From: Durusdinium trenchii
Lineage: Eukaryota; Sar; Dinophyceae; Suessiales; Symbiodiniaceae
DNA length: 64,000 nucleotides
Reading direction: 5' to 3'
NCBI GenBank assembly: GCA_963970005.1
Contig: CAXAMN010022707.1
Location: 670,259 to 734,258 of the forward strand
Below, piece by piece: positions 47,547 to 58,302 of the stretch (within the stretch, counting starts at the first letter, position 1; every line of letters starts with the position of its first letter). Below the pieces are notes generated by a model. The model was not told the DNA's origin, did not search any database, and saw only the letters and a list, made by a program, of their open reading frames with translations. A program made the translations under genes and the position numbers.

Positions 47547-47708
47547 ATGGCTGACGCTGGCAACACGTTCTTCCAATTTCTTCAAATCATGCAGCAGCAG
47601 CAGCAGCCAGAGAGCAGAGGCAAGAACTTTGCTGAATGTCGATCTTCGTTGACTTTGGTGAATGAAGGAGGCGATAGGATGAATGTCATATCTACTGCTT
47701 GGGCTTGA
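47547..47708 (+). CDS. possible small ORF with polyglutamine
   Basis: The ATG in AAAATGGCT context opens 53 residues: MADAGNTFFQFLQIMQQQQQ and then PESRGKNF, to a TGA. The context and start are good, but length and composition give no firm support. It could be the first exon of a longer gene. Confidence 0.25.
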   Translation: MADAGNTFFQFLQIMQQQQQPESRGKNFAECRSSLTLVNEGGDRMNVISTAWA

Positions 47709-48484
47709 ATACTCCTCTTGCCGTAAGGAATCCTCAAAGATTTCTGGAAGAACCGCCCTCAGGCGTGTAATCCTCCTCCGGGCACCCGCCCGGACCGACC
47801 GATTCGACGGACAGAGCTGAGAAGGGCGAAGACGTACCGCGCAAAGAGGTTGTCTGCTTTCTGCTTCCGCCCTCACTTTTTGCTTGCCTTGGGTGATGAC
47901 GTGACGTGACGCGACGCAGCGAGGTGTGAGGCTGAGAACCGTCACGCGGACGCTTTCGCAGATTTGACTTGCTGAGTTCGCCTGGAGGACTGGATTTGGA
48001 GGATTTATATACTCGATGCTACCTCGATGCATTTGCAGCTCAAGAGGCTCAAAACAGGGCGAAATCTGTGCTTTTTCGCACCGAACTCACGCGTCCTCAT
48101 TTAGCCATGAGCGCAGAGGCTGAAGCGAAAGGATATGGTCATGGTGCGAATGGCACGGAGTTCACTTGGAACAAGAGGAAGCTTGGAACATTGAAAATCA
48201 CGGTGTGGATATGTGTGGATTAACCTTGGAAGAAAACCCAAAAACCCTTTGGAAAAGGAGAAGAAGACCAGACACCCCCCCTTCTTTTTTGGGGGGGTTC
48301 TGGGCACGAGTGAACGAGGATTTCGACATCGTTGCATTGACATGCAGGTCGACATGTCGACATACGTGCCGTCATGTGGACCTGGCAATGTCGGAGACAA
48401 ACATCGGTATAGGCCCACCCGAAACGGAGAACGAGACGAACGTATGTACGTGATTGTGGAGATGAAGTGCTTTTCAAGATTCAG
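47709..48484. other. no gene recognised
   Basis: The region contains a CCCCCCC/GGGGGGG palindromic patch near 48275-48297. The open frames are short. It may hold upstream exons of the channel gene that follows, but I cannot identify them. Confidence 0.4.
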
Positions 48485-48499
48485 TACATGTGTGTCAAT

Positions 48500-49345
48500 G
48501 TGAATCCGACAGCCAGTCCAAGGAAATGCTGGGGGAAAACGCTTCACAAGAAAGTCAAGGAAGGAGACCAGGAAGGTGTCCAGCAGCTTCTGAGCCATGC
48601 AGACCCAGGCCTGGTTCATACCAGATTTGCATGGATCGTCCCCTATAAAGACCAGGGCGACCAGGTTTGTACGGGAGAAGCGATTCATTTGGCGGCCAGC
48701 CGTGGACATGTGCAGCTGTTGAAGCTTCTCATGCAGCATGGAGCTCAGTTGGACAGCCAAGTCACCCGGCAAAACTCCAACAACTATGGCGTGTTACAAG
48801 CTGCGATCTTCCGTGGAGGCAGCGGTGGCTCCCGTGAAATGATTACGATGCTCTGCGAGCATGGTGCCGATATATCCCGCACCAATGCCAATGGGGATAC
48901 CAGCTTGCACCTCGCTTTCTCCACTGGAAATGAGGAAACCATCCAGGCAGTGCACGAACTCATGAAAAAGCGGAAAGAGCAAAATGGCTACTGGGTTCAC
49001 CCTGATGATGCTGAAGGGATCCGCCCAGAGACGCCCCTTGAGATTGGCTTCCGTTCCGGGATGATGAACCGGGAGTCCCTTGCAAGGATGGCCCATTGCT
49101 GCATCATGTCAGGTATGTTCAGTCAAAAATCCCTTGCTCGGATTGCTCAATTGAACAGTTTAAGTCCCTGTTATGTGGCCAGCCTGAAGCTGTTCATTGA
49201 TCGAGCCCCTGAGTGCATCCCAAGCTTCTTGCAGATGTTGGGATCCAGGAGGGAAGAGCTGGCGGAAGCTCTTTGGCCGGAGCAAAAGGAGGGAGTCATA
49301 CCAACATGCGACAGGCTCACCAGCGCCGAGGCAGCGCTGGCTTAG
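48500..49345 (+). CDS. ankyrin-repeat N-terminal exon of a TRP-like channel
   Basis: The frame is open to a TAG at 49343. The ankyrin consensus is visible in EAIHLAASRGHVQLLKLLMQ followed by HGAQLD, then VLQAAIFRGG with EMITMLCEHGADI, and NANGDTSLHLAFSTGNEETI. The repeat unit of about 33 residues occurs three times or more. The following part (TPLEIGFRSGMMNRESLARM and on) is helical. With the channel exon at 51.15 kb, the architecture is cytosolic ankyrin repeats followed by a six-helix ion-transport domain, as in TRP-type channels. A left limit near 48500 is a guess; NPTASPRKCWGKTLHKKVKE seems to be the first part in frame. Confidence 0.65.
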   Translation: MNPTASPRKCWGKTLHKKVKEGDQEGVQQLLSHADPGLVHTRFAWIVPYKDQGDQVCTGEAIHLAASRGHVQLLKLLMQHGAQLDSQVTRQNSNNYGVLQAAIFRGGSGGSREMITMLCEHGADISRTNANGDTSLHLAFSTGNEETIQAVHELMKKRKEQNGYWVHPDDAEGIRPETPLEIGFRSGMMNRESLARMAHCCIMSGMFSQKSLARIAQLNSLSPCYVASLKLFIDRAPECIPSFLQMLGSRREELAEALWPEQKEGVIPTCDRLTSAEAALA

Positions 49346-49614
49346 CATGTTTGGGCCGGTCTTTCTTAACTTACCATTTGTTCTTTTTTTTTTCAGAGGC
49401 TTGTTTGGGACAAGAGGAGACGTATTAACATATGTATCCTCATGTATCGTCCTCATATGGTGTATTTTGCAATCCGGCTTGTTGGGCCAAAGACCTTGTT
49501 TGGGTGACCGGCTTTTTGGCACTCAGGGGCGGAGGGAGTCAAAAGTCGAGCTTTTGGGTAGAGCTTGTGGCTGGTTTTCTGCAACATGTGCGCCCTTTTG
49601 CATTTGAGGTGATG

Positions 49615-49860
49615 ACTTGGAAAAGCTCTTGCGCAACAGTCCTAGTGCTGCAGAGGCTTTGATTGAGAGCTGTAGCTTTCATCCTCCAGACCGAAGCGAT
49701 GGCTATAACAAGCTACCAGAACGTGTGAGCTTGGGCCCGCAGAACGCGCTTTTCAGGCTCTTGGGCCTGTCGCAATCGTGCTTTCAGTTGAAGTGCTTCT
49801 ACGAGACGGATGCCGAGTGGAAGGAGGAGCGGAGCTGGCACAGCTCCTTCGATAGAAACG
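49615..49860 (+). CDS. middle exon of the TRP-like channel gene
   Basis: The frame reads LEKLLRNSPSAAEALIESCS, then FHPPDRSDGYNKLPERVSLG and LLGLSQSCFQLKCFYETDAE before it becomes unlikely near 49860. Its position between the ankyrin exon and the membrane exon and its regular composition support an exon of the same gene (linker domain). Limits are approximate. Confidence 0.45.
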
Positions 49861-51149
49861 GCAGAGCTTTCCAATTTGTAGGCGTTTCATTCTGCACCGG
49901 ATGGAACCCGTGACGATCGTTGGCACAAACGCCACGTTGCGGCACTTTACAGAACACATCTAGTACCCGCGCTTCCGACGCAGGCGCAAGTTTCTATGGA
50001 GGATATGGACTGTTGACTATCGTTAACCCGCAGCATATTCCGGAGTCAAAGACCATAAACAGTAGACACTTTCGGTGACTTCGAAACGGATCGAAAAGGA
50101 TCTTCCAAGAAACTTCGTGCTTCACTCTCGTCGATCGTTGGGCCCAACGCATCGGTGGACCGCCATCGCATGGCATCGACATGCCATGCTTCCTGTGCAG
50201 ACACGACGTGTTTGGGACTGCCAGACTGCAGAAACGGCCAGGGGTGGTGGACTGGGGGGTCTGTCTGGGGCAGCAGTCCTATGGCAGTGCCATGCGTCGT
50301 GTTTGCGACCGTGGGACATCAAGCGTGATTCACGCCACCAATCATACCGCTCACGCAGCATCCGTTTACATGGACCGTTCTCCACATGGCCACCGTGGAT
50401 TTCGCCACACCGTGTGCCACCGTGGCTCGATTTTCGACATGTCGACTTTTCTACTGCGAAGTGGCCGGTTCTGAGCCGGGTGGTCCAGGCCACTCCCACT
50501 CAATACTAAAAAGTTGCCAGGCAGTCATTCTGCAAGACTTCCTCCACAAATTGGAACGTTGGAGATGGGGCGTGAATGCCTACGGCCCGCAAAGCCCGCG
50601 GACAGGGTGGCAACGCCTTCCACGCACCGCCAACGCCATACATACTCCTCCGCCCGCCCGGCTCCGCCCGGCTCCGCCCGGCTCCGCCCAGCTCCGCCCT
50701 CCGCTGCGGAGTCTCTGACCGTTGACATTGAAAAGAATGGTTTTCTTTCTTCTTTGCGCCTCTTTTGATCTCTCGAAAGGAGCATGCCTACTCTTGTTGC
50801 CAGAACCTCCATACTCTTGACATGCTCAAGCAATCATTAGGTTTTACAGTCAGGGCGTCAAACTGTGCAAGTGTTACTTACGTTACTGTTGCTGTGCAAC
50901 TGTTGCTCTCTCTCTCTCTCTCTCACTGTTGCTGTGCAACTGTTTCCTGTGTTGCTGTTGCTGTGCAACGGTTATATATACTTACTTTCTACTTTCCATA
51001 TGTCCATAACATGGAAGTTTCAACTTTCCTGAGATATCCTGAGATAGTGTGACAAATTATTTTGGTGCCCACACGAGCGCCATTTAGGCAAAGGAACCTG
51101 GATTGGACGCACCGTAAATTGGGCAGACTGACTGAGGCCAGCTGACTCA
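49861..51149. other. presumed intron with tandem repeats
   Basis: At 50645-50702 the unit GCTCCGCCCG is repeated about five times. At 50882-50978 CTGTTGCTGTGCAAC occurs three times around a CTCTCTCT run. I recognise no coding sequence. Confidence 0.6.
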
Positions 51150-52485
51150 GACGGGGCAGCATGAAGAGGAGATGAAGGAGATCAAGATCCAACTTTGTCG
51201 AGTTCCTGACATCATCACCCCTGGGTTTTTCTCAGCAGTGCTAGGTGCTCGAGTCGGAGACAAACCGGCCTTGTTCCTCTTTGAGAGTTTGCCTGTCCGT
51301 GCAGCCGTCTCCTTCGTGTTCTGGAAACGTGCAGTTTGGACTGACATGTTGCAATTCATCTTCTCTTTGTGGGGATTGGGCTTGCTGATTGCCGAGACAT
51401 GGCGTGCCCGCGAGACCAACTGCAATGGAATGCTGGCGAACGCAGTGAACGCCACAAATCAGACAATGGAGAACCCTTGCAGACAGCAACTGACCAGTGT
51501 CTTTACATCAAGCTGGACCCTCGACATCGCAGGGAAGGAGTTGCAGCATGAGAGGGCTGTTGTGGCAGATTGGATCATTGCAAAAGGCTTTGTGGATTTG
51601 ATTCTTGAAATCCTGCAGTTCGCGGGGTGTCTTTTCATAAGCCAGAAAGGCTGCTACTGGAACTTTGGCAACTTCTGGGATCTCTTCCGCAGCCTTTTGC
51701 CAATTTTTCTGCTGTGGTTCTACGACTCGAGGCTGCTTCAAGTCTTAGTGGTTCTCACGTATTGGGCGCGCCTTTTGGAGGGTGCCACCTTGACTGAGAA
51801 GATTGGTCACGCTTTGCTACCGCTTCAACATTTGCTTCGCGGCCTGGTTCCTGCCATTCTCTTCACTCTCTTGGGCTTTCTTGCCTTAACTCATGCCCTT
51901 TATGCGGTGCACGACCAGGACCTGGACGGGGAGCACCAGCGGCTTTGGCCGAATTCCGTGTGGGGGACTTTTACCAAGCTCATTGCAAATGAATTGGATG
52001 ACACCCCGCTGAAGGATAATATGGAGCAGGTGCTGCTTCTTTTTGGAGTTCTCTTCTTCTCCGTCTTCATGATGAATGTTTTCATCGGTGTGATCAATGA
52101 TCAATACTCCCAGGAGAAAAAGACAGTCCGGCTGGCCTTCCAAAGTCTTCGCGCGCAATCTTGTTTAACGCATCTCTTGCGGATGAGGGTCGTTCCCTGT
52201 GACTTGCTCAGTGCCCGAGCTGCTGCAACCATGTCTGTTTTTTGTGTGATCGCTTGCGTTGCCGTGCAGGTGGCAGCGCTTGCTGCAGACGTGCAGCTAC
52301 CACACTCTTGGCAGTTCATGGCTTTCTTCCTACTTCAACTCTTGACTTTCATGGCTTCTTTCCAACGTAAAGGATGTGCATTTCCACAGCTAAGCTTCTT
52401 TCGTGGTTGTGAATCGGTCAAGTACCTGTGGATTTGCGAACCGCGGGACTATGGAGATGGACGACGACAAAGGCGACACCTGTAG
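51150..52485 (+). CDS. membrane exon of the TRP-like cation channel
   Basis: The exon starts after an AG near 51150 and is open to 52485. It reads EIKIQLCRVPDIITPGFFSA, then a first hydrophobic helix (MLQFIFSLWGLGLLIAETW), an extracellular loop with Asn-rich possible glycosylation sites (NATNQT), and further helices (FVDLILEILQFAGCLF; LFRSLLPIFLLWFY; LVPAILFTLLGFLALTHALY). A pore-like segment (WPNSVWGTFTKLIANELDD) precedes the last helix, LLFGVLFFSVFMMNVFIGVI, followed by NDQYSQEK. This last motif is typical of TRP, polycystin and related Ion_trans channels. Two more hydrophobic segments follow. Ion selectivity cannot be told. The end of the frame (GDGRRQRRHL) may be intron read-through. Confidence 0.65.
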
Positions 52486-54554
52486 CATTTGCAGTATGGA
52501 GCACCTCAACTGGGCAGTGGCTGCGGAGCCCAGTTTGCCACCTTTGCCTTTGCCCAATTTGCTGTCTCGACAATCCCGAGCACCACGCGTTGCAGCAGCC
52601 TGTTGAGTTGGGCGTATCGGTCCGGCCTCCTCTTTGGCCCTGTGGGCGACGTCTTGAACCCGATGCCAATGTCATGAGCGCTTGGGATCGGGGTAGTGCA
52701 GTTTTGAGATTGGCGGGTTCTGTACAGGCGAACCCAAGGTGGGGCAGCCAAGCCTCTCTCCCACCGAGTGTTTTAGTGAATTCATGTTCGGACTTTCTGG
52801 GGCGAGTTTTTGGTCCTACTGTTCGTCACTGTTCGTTGACTACGAGCTTGAGATTTCAGTCTGATTTGCTATTTGCTCCAGATTGTTGCTCAGTCGATTT
52901 TTCAACCAACCGATCGCTTATTTTTTGAACATCCTTAATCCTTAGCAACAACAGGGCTGCTCGTTTTTCGTAAAGCTGAACAGTCTTGATTTAGAATGCT
53001 CCAAATGTGTGCTCCCAAAAAGTGGGCACAATTATGCATTCGTTCGAATTCATGGTGCCAAGCGAACCGAAGAACATGGCGCCAGCACAGCATATCGTAA
53101 AAAAGCGAGGATGAAGTCTAGCAGTCTAGCATGCGTCGTCCGGGCATTCTTCGTTTATGCTTCGGTCACCCGGGTCATTCGGTCATTCTGGTTCGGTTTT
53201 TCTCATCGCCCAAAACCAGCGACATCTGTCAGGGAACTCATGACATTGGTTTTCGCAGTGTCTTTCGTACGCTTTCCGACGCTTTCCGACGGACACTCGC
53301 CGAGGTGATGGTTCTATCGTGGCAGGCGCCGGTTTCGGCGGAGAGAGAGAGAGAGAGTTCTAGCGTGTGCGTGTGCTGCGAACGGGTTCCACCTGTCCTG
53401 GTGTCTTTTTCGGAGTTCGATTTTCGGGAAGTTCCAGACGATTCGGAGCCTGAAGGGCCCTGTGAGTTCACTGCCCTTTCCCCGGTCGCTCCACCCCAGG
53501 ATTCGGGGCCTTTCGTTCGGGTCGCCGTCCGGGAGGACCAGAGAAGCGATTTTCAGAGGCGACCACTCAGTGGTCCGAAATGGTCCGATCACAGTAGATG
53601 AGATCGAAATTGGAGTCGAATAGGTGCTGAGAGTCGAAATTAGAGTATAAAGTTATATATTATTCTATTTTTTTCCGACCCCCACAATGTAGAACAGCAT
53701 GTGTCCGATCCCTGAAACAGGTATTGGACACCGTTTCTATCTATATCATAAACTCAGAAGTACTTCACTCACATTTCTGCATGCTATCTATTGGAAACCG
53801 TTTTGGAGACCACGGTCTATACTGGACCTTTTTGCTGTTCGATGCCAGGCGAAGATCCGAAAAACACGTCGGAGCGCTCGACATCCCGATGCTCGACACC
53901 GAGCTTCTGAAGCTTTGGTACGGTAAAGTCGTGCATAACAGATTTTACTTATCAACTTATCAGAGAAATGGTGACCTTTCTTGTCATGTTAGCATGCTGA
54001 ATCCGTCACACCCTCATAAAACCATTCTTCTTTTAAGCATGTTCAAGCAAGCATGTTCACATCTTCCGGACAAGTCTCCTGGACACCCAATGTCAGATGT
54101 TCCAATGCTTCGGAACACCCATTTTTATTGGGTGGTTTGTCGGGTCCAACTAGGTCTTAGCAACCTTTTTCTCGACGCTGAGAGGATCTACCTGGTAGGG
54201 TCTGGCTTCAAGTCAGCAAGCAATCAGAAGCAGTTGGTCTCCTGGTTGGTCCCCTGGTTGGGGTCCAGTTTGGGGTCCCTGGTGGACATGCTGCACATGC
54301 AAAAGCACAGAAGTCCAGGTTCAGCCAGTCCAGTCTCAAGAGGATGATCATTATGCCAGTCTCCCAGCGGAAACAAGGGGGGGGTACAGCTGAATGTTTA
54401 AGCTGCTCACAATCAATTTGGGGCCCTGGGACCATAGAAATACATGTGCTCTACAGAAGCTTCTTCAAGGAAAACATGCTTGTAGCAATTGCTTCACCAG
54501 AAGCATAGGTTTTGAAAGCATCAGCATCAGTAGTTGTTTTGCACACCTTCCGAG
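52486..54554. other. no gene recognised
   Basis: A GA microsatellite (53340-53357) and short open frames only. CGACGCTTTCCGACG near 53275 is a small tandem duplication. Confidence 0.45.
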
Positions 54555-55582
54555 ATGATGATGAGCCTTGGCCATGGGGAGAAATCCTGGATCTCGTTTG
54601 CGCATGCTCCGTTGCACAGAAGGGTTTCCGGACACCATCTTCACGCGCCACACTCTGTGGCATGCAGACGCCTCTGCTCGATTACACCCCTCTTGGCCAC
54701 CCTTTGCGTCCGACGCGCTGCCCAACTCCCTGCCGCCGGTTCCGCGCGCGGGAGACGTGCCACGTCCGGATCAGAGACGGAAAGCTCCTCTCGAGAAGCT
54801 CCAAAGAGTCCGGGAAAGAGCTCTCGAAACGACTCCTCAAAGTGGTTCTATTTGATTCAACGTTTGTTTGAAGATATGGCCAAGGTGTCCGCGAGTCGCA
54901 GAAGGGATTTCACCTATTGGGCCGTGCTGGCAGGCGCTGTGGGGTTGGCCATCATCAGCGACTTCCTTGGGCTCATGCGATTTCTTTTGAGCTTGAGTCC
55001 GGACGGTGCTCGTCGAGCTGGATTAGATCAGATCTATCCTGTGAATGGCCTCAAGGCCTTTCAGCAGAAAGGCAAATATCATTTGCAGTATCCAGGGGAC
55101 TGGTTGGGGGATGAAAGCGTGGCGTTTTCCAAGCAGGCGGCGCGTTTCCGACCATTTCCCTTCGACGGAAACAGATCATCCCGGACGCGTTCGGGCCAGC
55201 AGGTGGCGGTCTTGCTTCAATCGATCAGCAGCAGAGTCTGTCGGTGGTGGCGCAGCGTGTGCCTTCAGAGAGCTTGCAAGCCATGCTGGGAGAGCCCCAA
55301 GAGGCTTTCACAAGACTCTTGTCCAGGGAGAGGCCTGATGGCGAAACAGAGCTCTTGGCATCGAGATGCCAAGATGGGAAATACGAATTTGAATATTTTG
55401 TGACCTGCGAGAGCAAGAAAGGACCCGTCCGCATTCATTGCTGGTCAAGTATTGCTCTGAAACGTGCGGGTTCAGATTCAAGTGTGCTCTACACCATGAC
55501 TTTGGTGGTTCCGGAGCTGACGTTGAGCCCTGAACGGCGGCTGCTGTTGAATCAAGTTTGGCACAGCTTTGAGCTCGAATGA
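54555..55582 (+). pseudogene. PsbP-domain protein, one apparent frame break
   Basis: The frame from the ATG at 54555 has an Arg/Ser-rich N-terminal part without acidic clusters, compatible with a plastid transit region. Then comes VSASRRRDFTYWAVLAGAVG, a twin-arginine followed by a hydrophobic core, as in thylakoid-lumen (Tat) signals; an alternative start is MAKVSASRRR at 54876. The PsbP domain follows: GLKAFQQKGKYHLQYPGDWL, then RKQIIPDAFGPAGG, SLQAMLGEPQEAFTRLL, DGKYEFEYFVTC and LYTMTLVVPELTL, ending in NQVWHSFELE. The phase changes once between about 55145 and 55175, within GCGGCGCGTTTCCGACC. PsbP proteins stabilise photosystem II or act as assembly factors. Either this is a recent pseudogene or the base sequence has an error there. 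Confidence 0.7.
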
Positions 55583-56284
55583 TGAGAGACTGCATGCAGA
55601 AAGCAGTGAAATCTTGCGAGGTGTTTGCTGAAGCAGTTTGCTTCACATTGAGATCCATCAAAGCACTTAGACACCCTGTGGCAGCCAATCCTGCGTGCGC
55701 GTGCGACTAAAACATCTTCGCAGTTCACCCTCCTTCACAGGGATCTAAAGATCTCACTTTTTAATCTAACTCAAACACAGCTTAATGGTTGAAAACGAGA
55801 ATATTACGAAAGCCAGCCGATAGGCTAGGCTTGAGCTCTTAGAGCGAACGAAGTGAGTTAAGGGGGTGTGGGGGGGGTAAGCCGCGAAAAGGCACCATTT
55901 GAGAGGGTAACTGGGGAGAGCGCTCCAAAGCGAGGGTCAGAAAAGCAGTGAAAGTGGGGTCTGGTGATGCGAGTGATGCAATGGACGGCGTCCGGTGAGC
56001 ACTTTTCTTGCCTCGGACGGACCGCTGAGAACAGTGAGACACGGGTGCGAGGCTAGTTGGGTACGAACCTAAAGCATGCACACCAAAGCCTTGGACATCC
56101 TGCACCCCATCGCTTGAGTCAAGCTCTCAAAAGCAAGGGTATCGACATGTCCTGGCCAAGCATGCGCGACCGGGCAACTTACATTCGTTGTTGGACTTCA
56201 ATCAAAGAAGCTATATAGATGGTATTGACTGGACCAGCAAAGCAGGTAAAACATACCCTAGTCTATATAGTGGCTGGAGGCTTT
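55583..56284. other. no gene recognised
   Basis: No motif in the open frames. GGGGGTGTGGGGGGGGTAAG near 55862 is a G-rich patch. Confidence 0.45.
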
Positions 56285-56430
56285 GTGACGGAATTTGGTC
56301 GCAACAGTACTTGTCCGAAAGATTCTGTCGTAATTCTTTTGATGGATTTTGCTTGCAACAGTACTTGTCCGAAAGATTTTTTCCTAATTTTTATGACGGA
56401 TTTTGGTTGCCAAAGTACTTGATGATTGCT
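56285..56430 (+). repeat. 50-bp tandem repeat, three copies
   Basis: Unit: TTTTGRYTGCAACAGTACTT, then GTCCGAAAGATT, TAATTYTTWTGACGGA. The third copy is truncated after CAAAGTACTTG. Confidence 0.85.
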
Positions 56431-56439
56431 TCCAAATGG

Positions 56440-56752
56440 AACTGGTTGGATGTATTGGGGCAAGAATGGTAGTTGGTTGGCAGCGACAAGTCACTATCAG
56501 AAAAGGGGCCCGTGTAGATAGCAACTTGGTGGGGTGAAGAGCTTGCTGTTTAAGGATTGGTTATAGTCACGGACCTATGCCATATTTTGGGATCACAGCT
56601 GGTGACACCAATGCTGAGACATATAGTTCCTGCCATCCTCCAAGTCATCCTGTCAGAGAAGTCTGGTTGGATGTATTGGGCAAGTATGGTAGTTGGTTGG
56701 CAGCGACACGTTGCTATCAGAAAAGGACCCCCTGTAGATAGCAACTTCTCTG
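56440..56752 (+). repeat. 90-bp repeat, two copies
   Basis: GGTTGGATGTATTGGGGCAA, then TATGGTAGTTGGTTGGCAGC, CTATCAGAAAAGG and TGTAGATAGCAACTT occur at 56446-56533 and 56663-56750. Confidence 0.9.
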
Positions 56753-56899
56753 TGTTTTATGGCTCTGTTTTTTTATGACTCTGTGTCTCTATGTCTCTAT
56801 GGTTCTGTGTCTATGTCTCTGGGAAGAGAGGTGTAGCTGCGACGTATGATTATAGTTTGGGCGGATCAGTGGCATAAGCCCAAGGAAAGTCCCCAACAG

Positions 56900-57122
56900 C
56901 ACGAAGCGCCCCTCAGAAAATCTCTTCGCTGTCCACGCCCTCCTCTGGAGCTTTGTTTGCTTTGGAACCTGCTCCCGAACCTTCTCCAGAACCTCCTCAT
57001 GGACCTTCCCCGGTACCTTCTCCCGAACCCTCTATGGATGCAGCTGCCACGACGATCCCCGACCTCAGCCCTGCAGCTGCCGTCGGAAAAACAGCTGGCT
57101 TTCGTCCTCCCCCTTCTCAGGT
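56900..57122 (+). CDS. possible Pro/Ser/Glu-rich exon
   Basis: One frame reads ALEPAPEPSPEPPHGPSPVP and then SPEPSMDAAATTIPDLSP up to PPPSQ, followed by a GT donor-like site (CAG/GTATAA at 57120). This is a low-complexity linker and would be an exon of the gene that continues further right, possibly the zinc transporter. It has no start codon in the vicinity. An alternative is that it is a simple-sequence by-product. Confidence 0.3.
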
Positions 57123-57974
57123 ATAAATATAAGACAAACCTTCTCACATCCAAAAAGTCATGCCCAGGCCCGATGAGTTCTTTCGTTTTGGTCTTTGACC
57201 GGGCCGGGCCGCCGATCGTCTCGTTTCACCGGTGTTGCCGGTTGGGTCTGGAAAAAAGACGAATGCAGCGAAAGACGTTCCTTCCTGAATTCGTGTTGAT
57301 GTTTGTTCTCTATTCTCTATGTTCTTTTTTCGGCTGGTATGAGTCATCACGGGAGATACAAGGTCAGCAACTGATTAAGCCGTCTCATGCAGTGTGTTTC
57401 TTTGTTTCATTGACGGACCTTGATCCTAGAGTGATGAATTCAGGTGAATGGCATCCATATTTCGATGTTGCCCTATAGCCTATAGCTCTTGATTTGCCCG
57501 GTCTTCAGAAGGGGTAGATCATTTATCACGAACGTAGCATGAATGTGGCATTTCTTTGCAGGCTTTCTTCAGTTGAAATGGTACCAAAAGACAGTTCCAC
57601 TCCTGTCACATGGACTCATTGGAGCACCCATGATCCTCTTTTTAATCACAAAAAAACAATCAGGGCGGATCTGCCTCAAGCTATAGCTTACTTATAGCTT
57701 ACGTAGTGCTTATAGACATGGATGAGTTGATCCGACTCCAGGGGTTCGGACCAGTGCCGGTTTGCCGCCAACCATCTCAGAGCCAAGGCTCCACGACCGT
57801 TCTTCGCCTGGTGGGACAGCTCCACGAGTCTTTGGAGACGGAGCGGTCGTCATTGCCTCAGAAAGTCCGTGGAAGCGGACGAAATGGGTGAGTCACTGGT
57901 GGGCTGGTCCATTGAGTTGAGTGGAGTGTCTGGCTCCTTGTTATGATGTTTGCACGGTGTGGCTGCTAGTTTTT
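57123..57974. other. no gene recognised
   Basis: Short open frames only; the stretch 57480-57710 is AT-rich. Confidence 0.4.
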
Positions 57975-57984
57975 NNNNNNNNNN
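57975..57984. other. assembly gap of 10 N
   Basis: Ten consecutive N. The size is conventional and the true distance is unknown. The exon at 57998 lies just right of it, so upstream exons of that gene may be missing from the assembly here. Confidence 0.99.
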
Positions 57985-57997
57985 TGCCTCTCCCAAA

Positions 57998-58302
57998 AGG
58001 CTTTGGCAGCCAACTTCATCAGTGGCCTGAGTGTCCTCATTGGAACTGCTATCATTCTTTCTGCACAGGTTGAGGATAGTGTGATTGGCCTCATCTTGGC
58101 CTTTGGCGGAGGAGTGTACTTGCACATTGGGGCGACCGATTGTCTGCCCAAGATGTATGACCCCAAGTTGACTTTCACGCAGCGCTTGGCAGCCTTTGGA
58201 GCTTTCGCGCTTGGAGCTGTTGTGATTGGATTGATTTTGATCGGCCACGAGCACTGCGTTCCCGAAGGGAGCGGTGGTCATGCTCACGGACACCATCACT
58301 AA
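57998..58302 (+). CDS. ZIP-family zinc transporter, last exon
   Basis: After CCCAAAAG the frame reads ALAANFISGLSVLIGTAIIL, then VIGLILAFGGGVYLHIGATD, CLPKMYD and LAAFGAFALGAVVIGLILIG, and ends HEHCVPEGSGGHAHGHHH with a TAA. The third-to-last helix has the FAGGVYLYIA..D..P signature of ZIP transporters, and the C-terminus carries His-rich residues usual for metal transport. Three transmembrane helices can be seen. ZIP proteins carry zinc or other divalent metals into the cytosol. Preceding exons are not seen in the 57-kb region. Confidence 0.7.

Noticed and set aside
57706-57891. 61-residue frame before the assembly gap as a ZIP exon
   Set aside because: It has no hydrophobic helix and no ZIP motif; the Arg/Ser/Gln composition does not fit.
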